Assembly: GCA_037074615.1 (NCBI GenBank)
Contig: CM073557.1
Location: forward strand, 15,082,501 to 15,146,500
Source: Leucaena leucocephala
Taxonomy: Eukaryota; Streptophyta; Magnoliopsida; Fabales; Fabaceae
Length of the DNA stretch: 64,000 nucleotides
Direction of reading: 5' to 3'
Part shown: piece by piece, positions 1-12,024 of the stretch
How positions within the stretch are numbered: the stretch's first letter is position 1
Layout: the number at the start of each line of letters is the position of its first letter
Program-made: the position numbers and the translations under genes
Notes under the pieces: model-generated
Told to the model about the DNA's origin: nothing
What the model saw: only the letters and a program-made list of their open reading frames with translations
Databases searched by the model: none

Positions 1-124
1 GTTTAAGGAGGCATATTTGTGTTCATATTTATATCATCATCGGCTCCCCTTGCTACTATTCCATCACTAGACTGTTTACTCGATAAAGAGTTAGACTAAT
101 TTCTTGATTCTCCAACTTGTTTAT

Positions 125-143
125 TCGAATTTATAGTCGAATC
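125..143. other. Paired TCGAAT motifs with nested CpG loss (first copy)
   Basis: In A and C monomers the motif TCGAAT occurs at 125-130 and again at 138-143, 13 bp apart. Across the array the CG at these two sites appears as CG/CG, CG/CA or CA/CA (TTCAAAT...TCAAATC). I did not see CA at the first site with CG at the second. The nested order suggests sequential CpG to CpA mutation during the history of the B haplotype. No protein-binding role can be assigned. Confidence 0.5.
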
Positions 144-187
144 ATTCAAACTTCTTCCAATGCCTTCCTCATAGCTCCTCCATATTA

Positions 188-239
188 ATTGAATCCAAAC
201 TCGATTCAGTGTGAATAATTGAATTGGAGTTGGATTAAT
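188..239. other. Imperfect dyad in the invariant core of the monomer (first copy)
   Basis: ATTGAATCCAAACTC (188-202) is the inverse complement of GAGTTGGATTAAT (227-239) apart from two single-base bulges. The 24-base loop contains a second perfect inverted repeat, ATTCA-GTG-TGAAT (204-216). The whole segment could extrude as a nested stem-loop or bind a dimeric protein. It recurs every 481 bp in essentially every monomer. I saw only rare changes inside it, namely GTGCGAAT in copies at 23088, 44732, 56757 and 58197, and TTCATTGTG near 47824. The function is unknown. Confidence 0.5.
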
Positions 240-481
240 GTGAGCTTTCCAAACTCAACCTGAATCCATTACCCAGACAAATAATGTCGATATGTTGTTC
301 GCTTGAACAAAACCGGAATGTTAGCTTCTGATTTGAATCCTGTAATCACTTCATTTAATTGAATTGCTAGTGTATGAAGTGGGGATTGACTCAATGGATT
401 TATAAGGCCGAAGAGAATGGATCAAAGAATATTGTGATAGGAAGGGATCGTATTCCCATTTAGTTGAAGGCGTAGTGGGTA

Positions 482-962
482 GTTTAAGCAGGCATATTTG
501 AGTTCATATTTATATCATCATCTACTCCCCTTGCTACTATTCCATCACTAGAATGTTTACTCGATAAAGAGTTAGACTAATTTCTTGATTCTCCAACTTG
601 TTTGTTCGAATTTATAGTCAAATCACTCAAACTTCTTTCAATGCCTTCCTCACAGCTCCTCCATATTAATTGAATCCAAACTCGATTCAGTGTGAATAAT
701 TGAATTGGAGTTGGATTAATGTTAGCTTTCCAAACTCAACCTGAATCCATTACCCAGTCAAATAATGTCGATATGCTGTTCATTTGAACAAAACCGGAAT
801 GTGAGCTTCTGATTTGAATCCTGTAATCACTTCATTTAATTGAATTGCTAGTGTATGAAGTGAGGATTGACTCCATGGATTTACAAGGCCGAAGAGAATG
901 GATCAAAGAATAATGTGATAGGAAGGCATCGTATTCCCATTTAGTTGAAGGCGTAGTGGGTA
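482..962. repeat. B-type satellite monomer
   Basis: This is the first example of the B haplotype. It has C at monomer position 8, CTACTCC near 41, AGAATG near 70, TTGTTCG with CAAATCACTC in the 121-147 segment, and TTCTTTC near 152. It then has TTAGC at 241, CCCAGTC near 272, CATTTG at 300, TGAGC at 321, TCCATGG at 391, TACAAGG at 401 and AATGTG at 431. The same combination recurs every third monomer in the left part of the window, at 1924, 4329, 5772 and 7215 with small changes. Later B monomers differ by TTGTTCAAA, a CG to CA change at position 127. Confidence 0.9.
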
Positions 963-1443
963 GTTTAAGCAGGCATATTTGAGTTCATATTTATATCATC
1001 ATCTGCTCCCCTTGCTCCTATTCCATCACTAGACTGTTTACTCGATAAAGAGTTAGACTAATTTCTTGATTCTCCAACTTGTTTATTCGAATTTATAGTC
1101 GAATCATTCAAACTTCTTCCAATGCCTTCCTCACAGCTCCTCCATATTAATTGAATCCAAACTCGATTCAGTGTGAATAATTGAATTGGAGTTGGATTAA
1201 TGTTAGCTTTCCAAACTCAACTTGAATCCATTACCGAGTAAAATAATGTCGATATGCTGTTCGATTGAACAAAACCGGAATGTGAGCTTCTGATTTGAAT
1301 CCTGTAATCACTTCATTTAATTGAATTGCTAGTGTATGAAGTGAGGATTGACTCGATGGATTTATAAGGCCGAAGACAATGCATCAAAGAATGATGTGAT
1401 AGGAAGGGATGGCATTCCCATTTAGTTGAAGGCGTAGTGGGTA
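963..1443. repeat. C-type satellite monomer
   Basis: This is the first example of the C haplotype. It has C at position 8, CTGCTCC near 41, GCTCCTATT instead of GCTACTATT near 52, AGACTG near 70 and TTATTCG near 121. It then has TTAGC at 241, AACTTGAATCC near 258, CCGAGT near 272, CGATTG at 300, TGAGC at 321, TCGATGG at 391, ACAATGC at 414-420 and GATGTG at 431, ending with GATGGCATT near 446. It recurs at 3367, 4810 and 6253. A later sub-form carries CTTGGTTCTCC near 103 (A to G at 107), seen from about 13.9 kb onward. Confidence 0.9.
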
Positions 1444-1923
1444 GTTTAAGGAGGCATATTTGTGTTCATATTTATATCATCCTCGGCTCCCCTTGCTACT
1501 ATTCCATCACTAGATTGTTTACTCGATAAAGAGTTAGACTAATTTCTTGATTCTCCAACTTGTTTATTCGAATTTATAGTCGAATCATTCAAACTTCTTC
1601 CAATGCCTTCCTCATAGCTCCTCCATATTAATTGAATCCAAACTCGATTCAGTGTGAATAATTGAATTGGAGTTGGATTAATGTGAGCTTTCCAAACTCA
1701 ACCTGAATCCATTACCAGACAAATAATGTCGATATGCTATTCGCTTGAACAAAACCATAATGTTAGCTTCTGATTTGAATCATGTAATCACTTCATTTAA
1801 TTGAATTGCTAGTGTATGAAGTGGGGATTGACTCAATGGATTTATAAGGCCGAAGAGAATGGATCAAAGAATATTGTGATAGGAAGGGATCGTATTCCCA
1901 TTTAGTTGAAGGCGTAGTGGGTA
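1444..1923. repeat. 480-bp monomer with a 1-bp deletion
   Basis: This A-type copy is one base short. The segment that reads ATTACCCAGAC in other A monomers reads ATTACCAGAC here, at about 1711-1720, so one C is lost from a three-C run. The next monomer therefore starts at 1924 instead of 1925. It also has the CCTCGG variant in place of CATCGG, and private changes at GCTATTC, ACCATAATG and AATCATG. It is one of only three length changes in the window. Confidence 0.9.
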
Positions 1924-2404
1924 GTTTAAGCAGGCATATTTGAGTTCATATTTATATCATCATCTACTCCCCTTGCTACTATTCCATCACTAGAATGTTT
2001 ACTCGATACAGAGTTAGACTAATTTCTTGATTCTCCAACTTGTTTGTTCGAATTTATAGTCAAATCACTCAAACTTCTTTCAATGCCTTCCTCACAGCTC
2101 CTCCATATTAATTGAATCCAAACTCGATTCAGTGTGAATAATTGAATTGGAGTTGGATTAATGTTAGCTTTCCAAACTCAACCTGAATCCATTACCCAGT
2201 CAAATAATGTCGATATGCGGTTCATTTGAACAAAACCGGAAGGTGAGCTTCTGATTTGAATCCTGTAATCACTTCATTTAATTGAATTGCTAGTGTATGA
2301 AGTGAGGATTGACTCCATGGATTTATAAGGCCGAAGAGAATGGATCAAAAAATAATGTGATAGGAAGGGATCGTATTCCCATTTAGTTGAAGGCGTAGTA
2401 GGTA

Positions 2405-2885
2405 GTTTAAGCAGGCATATTTGAGTTCATATTTATATCATCATCTGCTCCCCTTGCTCCTATTCCATCACTAGATTGTTTACTCGATAAAGAGTTAGAC
2501 TAATTTCTTGATTCTCCAACTTGTTTATTCGAATTTATAGTCGAATCATTCAAACTTCTTCCAATGCCTTCCTCACAGCTCCTCCATATTAATTGAATCC
2601 AAACTCGATTCAGTGTGAATAATTGAATTGGAGTTGGATTAATGTTAGCTTTCCAAACTCAACTTGAATCCATTACCGAGTTAAATAACGTCGATATGCT
2701 GTTCGCTTGAACAAAACCGGAATGTTAGCTTCTGATTTGAATCCTGTAATCACTTCATTTAATTGAATTGCTAGTGTATGAAGTGGGGATTGACTCAATG
2801 GATTTATAAGGCCGAAGAGAATGGATCAAAGAATATTGTGATAGGAAGGGATCGTATTCCCATTTAGTTGAAGGCGTAGTGGGTA
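2405..2885. repeat. Chimeric C/A monomer
   Basis: The first ~290 bases match the C haplotype (CTGCTCC, GCTCCTATT, AACTTGAATCC, CCGAGTTAAATAACG). The remainder matches A (CGCTTG, TTAGC, GGGGATTGACTCAATGG, GAATATTGTG). The switch lies between about 2693 and 2706. The next monomer is B, so this hybrid replaces a C plus the following A. That is the product expected from an in-register crossover between non-equivalent monomers. Confidence 0.85.
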
Positions 2886-5800
2886 GTTTAAGCAGGCATA
2901 TTTGAGTTCATATTTATATCATCATCTGCTCCCCTTGCTACTATTCCATCACTAGAATGTTTACTCGATAAAGAGTTAGACTAATTTCTTGATTCTCCAA
3001 CTTGTTTGTTCGAATTTATAGTCAAATCATTCAAACTTCTTTCAATGCCTTCCTCACAGCTCCTCCATATTAATTGAATCCAAACTCGATTCAGTGTGAA
3101 TAATTGAATTGGAGTTGGATTAATGTTAGTTTTCCAAACTCAACCTGAATCCATTACCCAGTCAAATAATGTCGATATGCTGTTCATTTGAACAAAACCG
3201 GAATGTGAGCTTCTGATTTGAATCCTGTAATCACTTCATTTAATTGAATTGCTAGTGTATGAAGTGAGGATTGACTCCATGGATTTATAAGGCCGAAGAG
3301 AATGGATCAAAGAATAATGTGATAGGAAGGGATCATATTCCCATTTAGTTGAAGGCGTAGTGGGTAGTTTAAGCAGGCATATTTGAGTTCATATTTATAT
3401 CATCATCTGCTCCCCTTGCTCCTATTCCATCACTAGACTGTTTACTCGATAAAGAGTTAGACTAATTTCTTGATTCTCCAACTTGTTTATTCGAATTTAT
3501 AGTCGAATCATTCAAACTTCTTCCAATGCCTTCCTCACAGCTCCTCCATATTAATTGAATCCAAACTCGATTCAGTGTGAATAATTGAATTGGAGTTGGA
3601 TTAATGTTAGCTTTCCAAACTCAACTTGAATCCATTACCAAGTCAAATAATGTCGATATGCTGTTCGATTGAACAAAACCGGAATGTGAGCTTCTGATTT
3701 GAATCCTGTAATCACTTCATTTAATTGAATTGCTAGTGTATGAAGTGAGGATTGACTCGATGGATTTATAAGGCCGAAGACAATGCATCAAAGAATGATG
3801 TGATAGGAAGGGATGGCATTCCCATTTAGTTGAAGGCGTAGTGGGTAGTTTAAGGAGGCATATTTGTGTTCATATTTATATCATCATCGGCTCCCCTTGC
3901 TACTATTCCATCACTAGACTGTTTACTCGATAAAGAGTTAGACTAATTTCTTGATTCTCCAACTTGTTTATTCGAATTTATAGTCGAATCATTCAAACTT
4001 CTTCCAATGCCTTCCTCACAGCTCCTCCATATTAATTGAATCCAAACTCGATTCAGTGTGAATAATTGAATTGGAGTTGGATTAATGTGAGCTTTCCAAA
4101 CTCAACCTGAATCCATTACCCAGACAAATAATGTCGATATGCTGTTCGCTTGAACAAAACCGGAATGTTAGCTTCTGATTTGAATCCTGTAATCACTTCA
4201 TTTAATTGTATTGCTAGTGTATGAAGTGGGGATTGACTCAATGGATTTATAAGGCCGAAGAGAATGGATCAAAGAATATTGTGATAGGAAGGGATCGTAT
4301 TCCCATTTAGTTGAAGGCGTAGTGGGTAGTTTAAGCAGGCATATTTGAGTTCATATTTATATCATCATCTACTCCCCTTGCTACTATTCCATCACTAGAA
4401 TGTTTACTCGATAAAGAGTTAGACTAATTTCTTGATTCTCCAACTTGTTTGTTCGAATTTATAGTCAAATCACTCAAACTTCTTTCAATGCCTTCCTCAC
4501 AGCTCCTCCATATTAATTGAATCCAAACTCGATTCAGTGTGAATAATTGAATTGGAGTTGGATTAATGTTAGCTTTCCAAACTCAACCTGAATCCATTAC
4601 CCAGTCAAATAATGTCGATATGCTGTTCATTTGAACAAAACCGGAATGTGAGCTTCTGATTTGAATCCTGTAATCACTTCATTTAATTGAATTGCTAGTG
4701 TATGAAGTGAGGATTGACTCCATGGATTTAGAAGGCCGAAGAGAATGGATCAAAGAATAATGTGATAGGAAGGGATCGTATTCCCATTTAGTTGAAGGCG
4801 TAGTGGGTAGTTTAAGCAGGCATATTTGAGTTCATATTTATATCATCATCTGCTCCCCTTGCTCCTATTCCATCACTAGACTGTTTACTCGATAAAGAGT
4901 TAGACTAATTTCTTGATTCTCCAACTTGTTTATTCGAATTTATAGTCGAATCATTCAAACTTCTTCCAATGCCTTCCTCACAGCTCCTCCATATTAATTG
5001 AATCCAAACTCGATTCAGTGTGAATAATTGAATTGGAGTTGGATTAATGTTAGCTTTCCAAACTCAACCTGAATCCATTACCGAGTCAAATAATGTCGAT
5101 ATGCTGTTCGATTGAACAAAACCGGAATGTGAGCTTCTGATTTGAATCCTGTAATCACTTCATTTAATTGAATTGCTAGTGTATGAAGTGAGGATTGACT
5201 CGATGGATTTATAAGGCCGAAGACAATGCATCAAAGAATGATGTGATAGGAAGGGATGGCATTCCCATTTAGTTGAAGGCGTAGTGGGTAGTTTAAGGAG
5301 GCATATTTGTGTTCATATTTATATCATCCTCGTCTCCCCTTGCTACTATTCCGTCACTAGACTGTTTACTCGATAAAGAGTTAGACTAATTTCTTGATTC
5401 TCCAACTTGTTTATTCGAATTTATAGTCGAATCATTCAAACTTCTTCCAATGCCTTCCTCACAGCTCCTCCATATTAATTGAATCCAAACTCGATTCAGT
5501 GTGAATAATTGAATTGGAGTTGGATTAATGTGAGCTTTCCAAACTCAACCTGAATCCATTACCCAGACAAATAATGTCGATATGCTGTTCGCTTGAACAA
5601 AACCGGAATGTTAGCTTCTGATTTGAATCCTGTAATCACTTCATTTAATTGAATTGCTAGTGTATGAAGTGGGGATTGACTCAATGGATTTATAAGGCCG
5701 AAGAGAATGGATCAAAGAATATTGTGATAGGAAGGGATCGTATTCCCATTTAGTTGAAGGCGTAGTGGGTAGTTTAAGCAGGCATATTTGAGTTCATATT

Positions 5801-7695
5801 TATATCATCATCTGCTCCCCTTGCTACTATTCCATCACTAGAATGTTTACTCGATAAAGAGTTAGACTAATTTCTTGATTCTCCAACTTGTTTGTTCGAA
5901 TTTATAGTCAAATCACTCAAACTTCTTTCAATGCCTTCCTCACAGCTCCTCCATATTAATTGAATCCAAACTCGATTCAGTGTGAATAATTGAATTGGAG
6001 TTGGATTAATGTTAGCTTTCCAAACTCAACCTGAATCCATTACCCAGTCAAATAATGTCGATATGCTGTTCATTTGAACAAAACCGGAATGTGAGCTTCT
6101 GATTTGAATCCTGTAATCACTTCATTTAATTGAATTGCTAGTGTATGAAGTGAGGATTGACTCCATGGATTTAGAAGGCCGAAGAGAATGGATCAAAGAA
6201 TAATGTGATAGGAAGGGATCGTATTCCCATTTAGTTGAAGGCGTAGTGGGTAGTTTAAGCAGGCATATTTGAGTTCATATTTATATCATCATCTGCTCCC
6301 CTTGCTCCTATTCCATCACTAGACTGTTTACTCGATAAAGAGTTAGACTAATTTCTTGATTCTCCAACTTGTTTATTCGAATTTATAGTCGAATCATTCA
6401 AACTTCTTCCAATGCCTTCCTCACAGCTCCTCCATATTAATTGAATCCAAACTCGATTCAGTGTGAATAATTGAATTGGAGTTGGATTAATGTTAGCTTT
6501 CCAAACTCAACTTGAATCCATTACCGAGTCAAATAATGTCGATATGCTGTTCGATTGAACAAAACCGGAATGTGAGCTTCTGATTTGAATCCTGTAATCA
6601 CTTCATTTAATTGAATTGCTAGTGTATGAAGTGAGGATTGACTCGATGGATTTATAAGGCCGAAGACAATGCATCAAAGAATGATGTGATAGGAAGGGAT
6701 CGCATTCCCATTTAGTTGAAGGCGTAGTGGGTAGTTTAAGGAGGCATATTTGTGTTCATATTTATATCATCCTCGGCTCCCCTTGCTACTATTCCGTCAC
6801 TAGACTGTTTACTCGATAAAGAGTTAGACTAATTTCTTGATTCTCCAACTTGTTTATTCGAATTTATAGTCGAATCATTCAAACTTCTTCCAATGCCTTC
6901 CTCACAGCTCCTCCATATTAATTGAATCCAAACTCGATTCAGTGTGAATAATTGAATTGGAGTTGGATTAATGTGAGCTTTCCAAACTCAACCTGAATCC
7001 ATTACCCAGACAAATAATGTCGATATGCTGTTCGCTTGAACAAAACCGGAATGTTAGCTTCTGATTTGAATCCTGTAATCACTTCATTTAATTGAATTGC
7101 TAGTGTATGAAGTGGGGATTGACTCAATGGATTTATAAGGCCGAAGAGAATGGATCAAAGAATATTGTGATAGGAAGGGATCGTATTCCCATTTAGTTGA
7201 AGGCGTAGTGGGTAGTTTAAGCAGGCATATTTGAGTTCATATTTATATCATCATCTGCTCCCCTTGCTACTATTCCATCACTAGAATGTTTACTCGATAA
7301 AGAGTTAGACTAATTTCTTGATTCTCCAACTTGTTTGTTCGAATTTATAGTCAAATCACTCAAACTTCTTTCAATGCCTTCCTCACAGCTCCTCCATATT
7401 AATTGAATCCAAACTCGATTCAGTGTGAATAATTGAATTGGAGTTGGATTAATGTTAGCTTTCCAAACTCAACCTGAATCCATTACCCAGTCAAATAATG
7501 TCGATATGCTGTTCATTTGAACAAAACCGGAATGTGAGCTTCTGATTTGAATCCTGTAATCACTTCATTTAATTGAATTGCTAGTGTATGAAGTGAGGAT
7601 TGACTCGATGGATTTAGAAGGCCGAAGAGAATGGATCAAAGAATAATGTGATAGGAAGGGATCGTATTCCCATTTAGTTGAAGGCGTAGTGGGTA

Positions 7696-10600
7696 GTTTA
7701 AGCAGGCATATTTGAGTTCATATTTATATCATCATCTGCTCCCCTTGCTCCTATTCCATCACTAGACTGTTTACTCGATAAAGAGTTAGACTAATTTCTT
7801 GATTCTCCAACTTGTTTATTCGAATTTATAGTCGAATCATTCAAACTTCTTCCAATGCCTTCCTCACAGCTCCTCCATATTAATTGAATCCAAACTCGAT
7901 TCAGTGTGAATAATTGAATTGGAGTTGGATTAATGTTAGCTTTCCAAACTCAACCTGAATCCATTACCCAGTCAAATAATGTCGATATGCTGTTCATTTG
8001 AACAAAACCGGAATGTGAGCTTCTGATTTGAATCCTGTAATCACTTCATTTAATTGAATTGCTAGTGTATGAAGTGAGGATTGACTCCATAGATTTATAA
8101 GGCCGAAGAGAATGGATCAAAGAATAATGCGATAGGAAGGGATCGTATTCCCATTTAGTTGAAGGTGTAGTGGGTAGTTTAAGCAGGCATATTTGAGTTC
8201 ATATTTATATCATCATCTGCTCCCCTTGCTCCTATTCCATCACTAGACTGTTTACTCGATAAAGAGTTAGACTAATTTCTTGATTCTCCAACTTGTTTAT
8301 TCGAATTTATAGTCGAATCATTCAAACTTCTTCCAATGCCTTCCTCACAGCTCCTCCATATTAATTGAATCCAAACTCGATTCAGTGTGAATAATTGAAT
8401 TGGAGTTGGATTAATGTTAGCTTTCCAAACTCAACCTGAATCCATTACCCAGTCAAATAATGTCGATATGCTGTTCATTTGAACAAAACCGGAATGTGAG
8501 CTTCTGATTTGAATCCTGTAATCACTTCATTTAATTGAATTGCTAGTGTATGAAGTGAGGATTGACTCCATGGATTTATAAGGCCGAAGAGAATGGATCA
8601 AAAAATAATGTGATAGGAAGGGATCGTATTCCCATTTAGTTGAAGGCGTAGTGGGTAGTTTAAGCAGGCATATTTGAGTTCATATTTATATCATCATCTG
8701 CTCCCCTTGCTCCTATTCCATCACTAGACTGTTTACTCGATAAAGAGTTAGACTAATTTCTTGATTCTCCAACTTGTTTATTCGAATTTATAGTCGAATC
8801 ATTCAAACTTCTTCCAATGCCTTCCTCACAGCTCCTCCATATTAATTGAATCCAAACTCGATTCAGTGTGAATAATTGAATTGGAGTTGGATTAATGTTA
8901 GCTTTCCAAACTCAACTTGAATCCATTACCGAGTTAAATAACGTCGATATGCTGTTGGATTGAACAAAACCGGAATGTGAGCTTCTGATTTGAATCCTGT
9001 AATCACTTCATTTAATTGAATTGCTAGTGTATGAAGTGAGGATTGACTCGATGGATTTATAAGGCCGAAGACAATGCATCAAAGAATGATGTGATAGGAA
9101 GGGATCGCATTCCCATTTAGTTGAAGGCGTAGTGGGTAGTTTAAGGAGGCATATTTGAGTTCATATTTATATCATCATCTGCTCCCCTTGCTACTATTCC
9201 ATCACTAGACTGTTTACTCGATAAAGAGTTAGACTAATTTCTTGATTCTCCAACTTGTTTATTCGAATTTATAGTCGAATCATTCAAACTTCTTCCAATG
9301 CCTTCCTCACAGCTCCTCCATATTAATTGAATCCAAACTCGATTCAGTGTGAATAATTGAATTGGAGTTGGATTAATGTTAGCTTTCCAAACTCAACTTG
9401 AATCCATTACCCAGTCAAATAATGTCGATATGCTGTTCATTTGAACAAAACCGGAATGTGAGCTTCTGATTTGAATCCTGTAATCACTTCATTTAATTGA
9501 ATTGCTAGTGTATGAAGTGAGGATTGACTCGATGGATTTATAAGGCCGAAGACAATGCATCAAAGAATGATGTGATAGGAAGGGATGGCATTCCCATTTA
9601 GTTGAAGGCGTAGTGGGTAGTTTAAGGAGGCATATTTGTGTTCATATTTATATCATCCTCGGCTCCCCTTGCTACTATTCCATCACTAGACTGTTTACTC
9701 GATAAAGAGTTAGACTAATTTCTTGATTCTCCAACTTGTTTATTCGAATTTATAGTCGAATCATTCAAACTTCTTCCAATGCCTTCCTCACAGCTCCTCC
9801 ATATTAATTGAATCCAAACTCGATTCAGTGTGAATAATTGAATTGGAGTTGGATTAATGTTAGCTTTCCAAACTCAACCTGAATCCATTACCCAGTCAAA
9901 TAATTTCGATATGCTGTTCATTTGAACAAAACCGGAATGTGAGCTTCTGATTTGAATCCTGTAATCACTTCATTTAATTGAATTGCTAGTGTATGAAGTG
10001 AGGATTGACTCCATAGATTTATAAGGCCGAAGAGAATGGATCAAAGAATAATGTGATAGGAAGGGATCGTATTCCCATTTAGTTGAAGGCGTAGTGGGTA
10101 GTTTAAGCAGGCATATTTGAGTTCATATTTATATCATCATCTGCTCCCCTTGCTCCTATTCCATCACTAGACTGTTTACTCGATAAAGAGTTAGACTAAT
10201 TTCTTGATTCTCCAACTTGTTTATTCGAATTTATAGTCGAATCATTCAAACTTCTTCCAATGCCTTCCTCACAGCTCCTCCATATTAATTGAATCCAAAC
10301 TCGATTCAGTGTGAATAATTGAATTGGAGTTGGATTAATGTTAGCTTTCCAAACTCAACTTGAATCCATTACCGAGTTAAATAACGTCGATATGCTGTTT
10401 GATTGAACAAAACCGGAATGTGAGCTTCTGATTTGAATCCTGTAATCACTTCATTTAATTGAATTGCTAGTGTATGAAGTGAGGATTGACTCGATGGATT
10501 TATAAGGCCGAAGACAATGCATCAAAGAATGATGTGATAGGAAGGGATCGCATTCCCATTTAGTTGAAGGCGTAGTGGGTAGTTTAAGGAGGCATATTTG

Positions 10601-11686
10601 AGTTCATATTTATATCATCATCTGCTCCCCTTGCTACTATTCCATCACTAGACTGTTTACTCGATAAAGAGTTAGACTAATTTCTTGATTCTCCAACTTG
10701 TTTATTCGAATTTATAGTCGAATCATTCAAACTTCTTCCAATGCCTTCCTCACAGCTCCTCCATATTAATTGAATCCAAACTCGATTCAGTGTGAATAAT
10801 TGAATTGGAGTTGGATTAATGTTAGCTTTCCAAACTCAACTTGAATCCATTACCCAGTCAAATAATGTCGATATGCTGTTCATTTGAACAAAACCGGAAT
10901 GTGAGCTTCTGATTTGAATCCTGTAATCACTTCATTTAATTGAATTGCTAGTGTATGAAGTGAGGATTGGCTCGATGGATTTATAAGGCCGAAGACAATG
11001 CATCAAAGAATGATGTGATAGGAAGGGATGGCATTCCCATTTAGTTGAAGGCGTAGTGGGTAGTTTAAGGAGGCATATTTGTGTTCATATTTATATCATC
11101 CTCGGCTCCCCTTGCTACTATTCCATCACTAGACTGTTTACTCGATAAAGAGTTAGACTAATTTCTTGATTCTCCAACTTGTTTATTCGAATTTATAGTC
11201 GAATCATTCAAACTTCTTCCAATGCCTTCCTCACAGCTCCTCCATATTAATTGAATCCAAACTCGATTCAGTGTGAATAATTGAATTGGAGTTGGATTAA
11301 TGTTAGCTTTCCAAACTCAACTTGAATCCATTACCGAGTCAAATAATGTCGATATGCTGTTCGCTTGAACAAAACCGGAATGTTAGCTTCGGATTTGAAT
11401 CCTGTAATCACTTCATTTAATTGAATTGCTAGTGTATGAAGTGGGGATTGACTCAATGGATTTATAAGGCCGAAGAGAATGGATCAAAGAATATTGTGAT
11501 AGGAAGGGATCGTATTCCCATTTAGTTGAAGGCGTAGTGGGTAGTTTAAGCAGGCATATTTGAGTTCATATTTATATCATCATCTGCTCCCCTTGCTACT
11601 ATTCCATGACTAGAATGTTTACTCGATAAAGAGTTAGACTAATTTCTTGATTCTCCAACTTGTTTATTAGAATTTATAGTCGAATA
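7696..11686. repeat. Chimeric monomer block between trimer and 7-mer regions
   Basis: These roughly eight monomers mix haplotype fronts and backs. Copies at 7696 and 8177 have a C front with a B back (CCCAGTC, CATTTG, TCCAT). The copy at 8658 is C with a GATCGCATT tail. Copies at 9139 and 10582 form a new combination: GGAGG with TGAG, CTGCTCC, GCTACTATT, AGACTG, a CATTTG middle and an ACAATGC tail. Copies at 9620 and 11063 start as A with CCTCGG. The series 8658/9139/9620 and 10101/10582/11063 are offset by 1443 bp, so a trimeric period persists despite the chimeras. No gene or inserted sequence is seen. Confidence 0.85.
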
Positions 11687-12024
11687 ATTCAAACTTCTTC
11701 CAATGCCTTCCTCACAGCTCCTCCATATTAATTGAATCCAAACTCGATTCAGTGTGAATAATTGAATTGGAGTTGGATTAATGTTAGCTTTCCAAACTCA
11801 ACTTGAATCCATTACCGAGTCAAATAATGTCGATATGCTGTTCGCTTGAACAAAACCGGAATGTTAGCTTCGGATTTGAATCCTGTAATCACTTCATTTA
11901 ATTGAATTGCTAGTGTATGAAGTGGGGATTGACTCAATGGATTTATAAGGCCGAAGAGAATGGATCAAAGAATATTGTGATAGGAAGGGATCGTATTCCC
12001 ATTTAGTTGAAGGCGTAGTGGGTA
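11544..12024. repeat. Monomer with clustered private substitutions
   Basis: The first part of this copy carries several substitutions not seen in neighbouring monomers. They are ATTCCATGAC for ATTCCATCAC near 11600, TTTATTAG for TTTATTCG near 11668, and CGAATAATTC for CGAATCATTC at 11686. From 11687 onward it is identical to the copy at 14911, so the left breakpoint of the 3367-bp duplication lies at or after its last private change. Confidence 0.85.

Larger units (their letters stand above)
1..481. repeat. Reference monomer 1, A-type haplotype
   Basis: This first full copy is used as the coordinate frame for all monomer positions quoted here. A-type diagnostic bases are G at 8, TGTG at about 18-21, CGGCTCC at 41-47, A at 55, C at 72, TGAGC at 241-245, CCCAGAC at 272-278, CGCTTG at 300-305, TTAGC at 321-325, GGGG at 381-384, TCAATGG at 391-397, GAGAATGG at 413-420 and ATTGTG at 431-436. 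It carries a private T at 295, where nearly every other copy has C. The phase is arbitrary, because the array has no natural start in the window. Confidence 0.95.
1..7695. repeat. Higher-order repeat block 1: A-B-C trimers (1443 bp)
   Basis: This block holds sixteen monomers with variant order A B C A B (C/A hybrid) B C A B C A B C A B. The trimer unit is 3 x 481 = 1443 bp. Trimers starting at 3848, 5291 and 6734 are the most regular and differ from each other by only a few bases. Two irregularities occur. The monomer at 1444-1923 has a 1-bp deletion, and the monomer at 2405-2885 has a C-type front joined to an A-type back, so one trimer is shortened to a dimer. The block grades into chimeric monomers at 7696. 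Confidence 0.9.

Noticed and set aside
23..38. TATA-like ATATTTATATC as a promoter
   Set aside because: Such A/T strings are expected in 36% GC DNA, and nothing downstream looks like a transcription unit. Satellite transcription cannot be judged from the sequence.
191..340. Internal ~71-bp subrepeats (GAATCC at 191, 262 and 335)
   Set aside because: The GAATCC motif recurs at 71- and 73-bp spacing and CCAAACTC occurs at 195 and 249, but flanking bases do not align. I consider this too weak to call ancestral subrepeats.
1..481. Hammerhead ribozyme in the satellite
   Set aside because: The CTGATGA and GAAA core pair was not found on either strand. The nearest string, GCAGATGATGA on the reverse strand of C monomers, lacks the required core.
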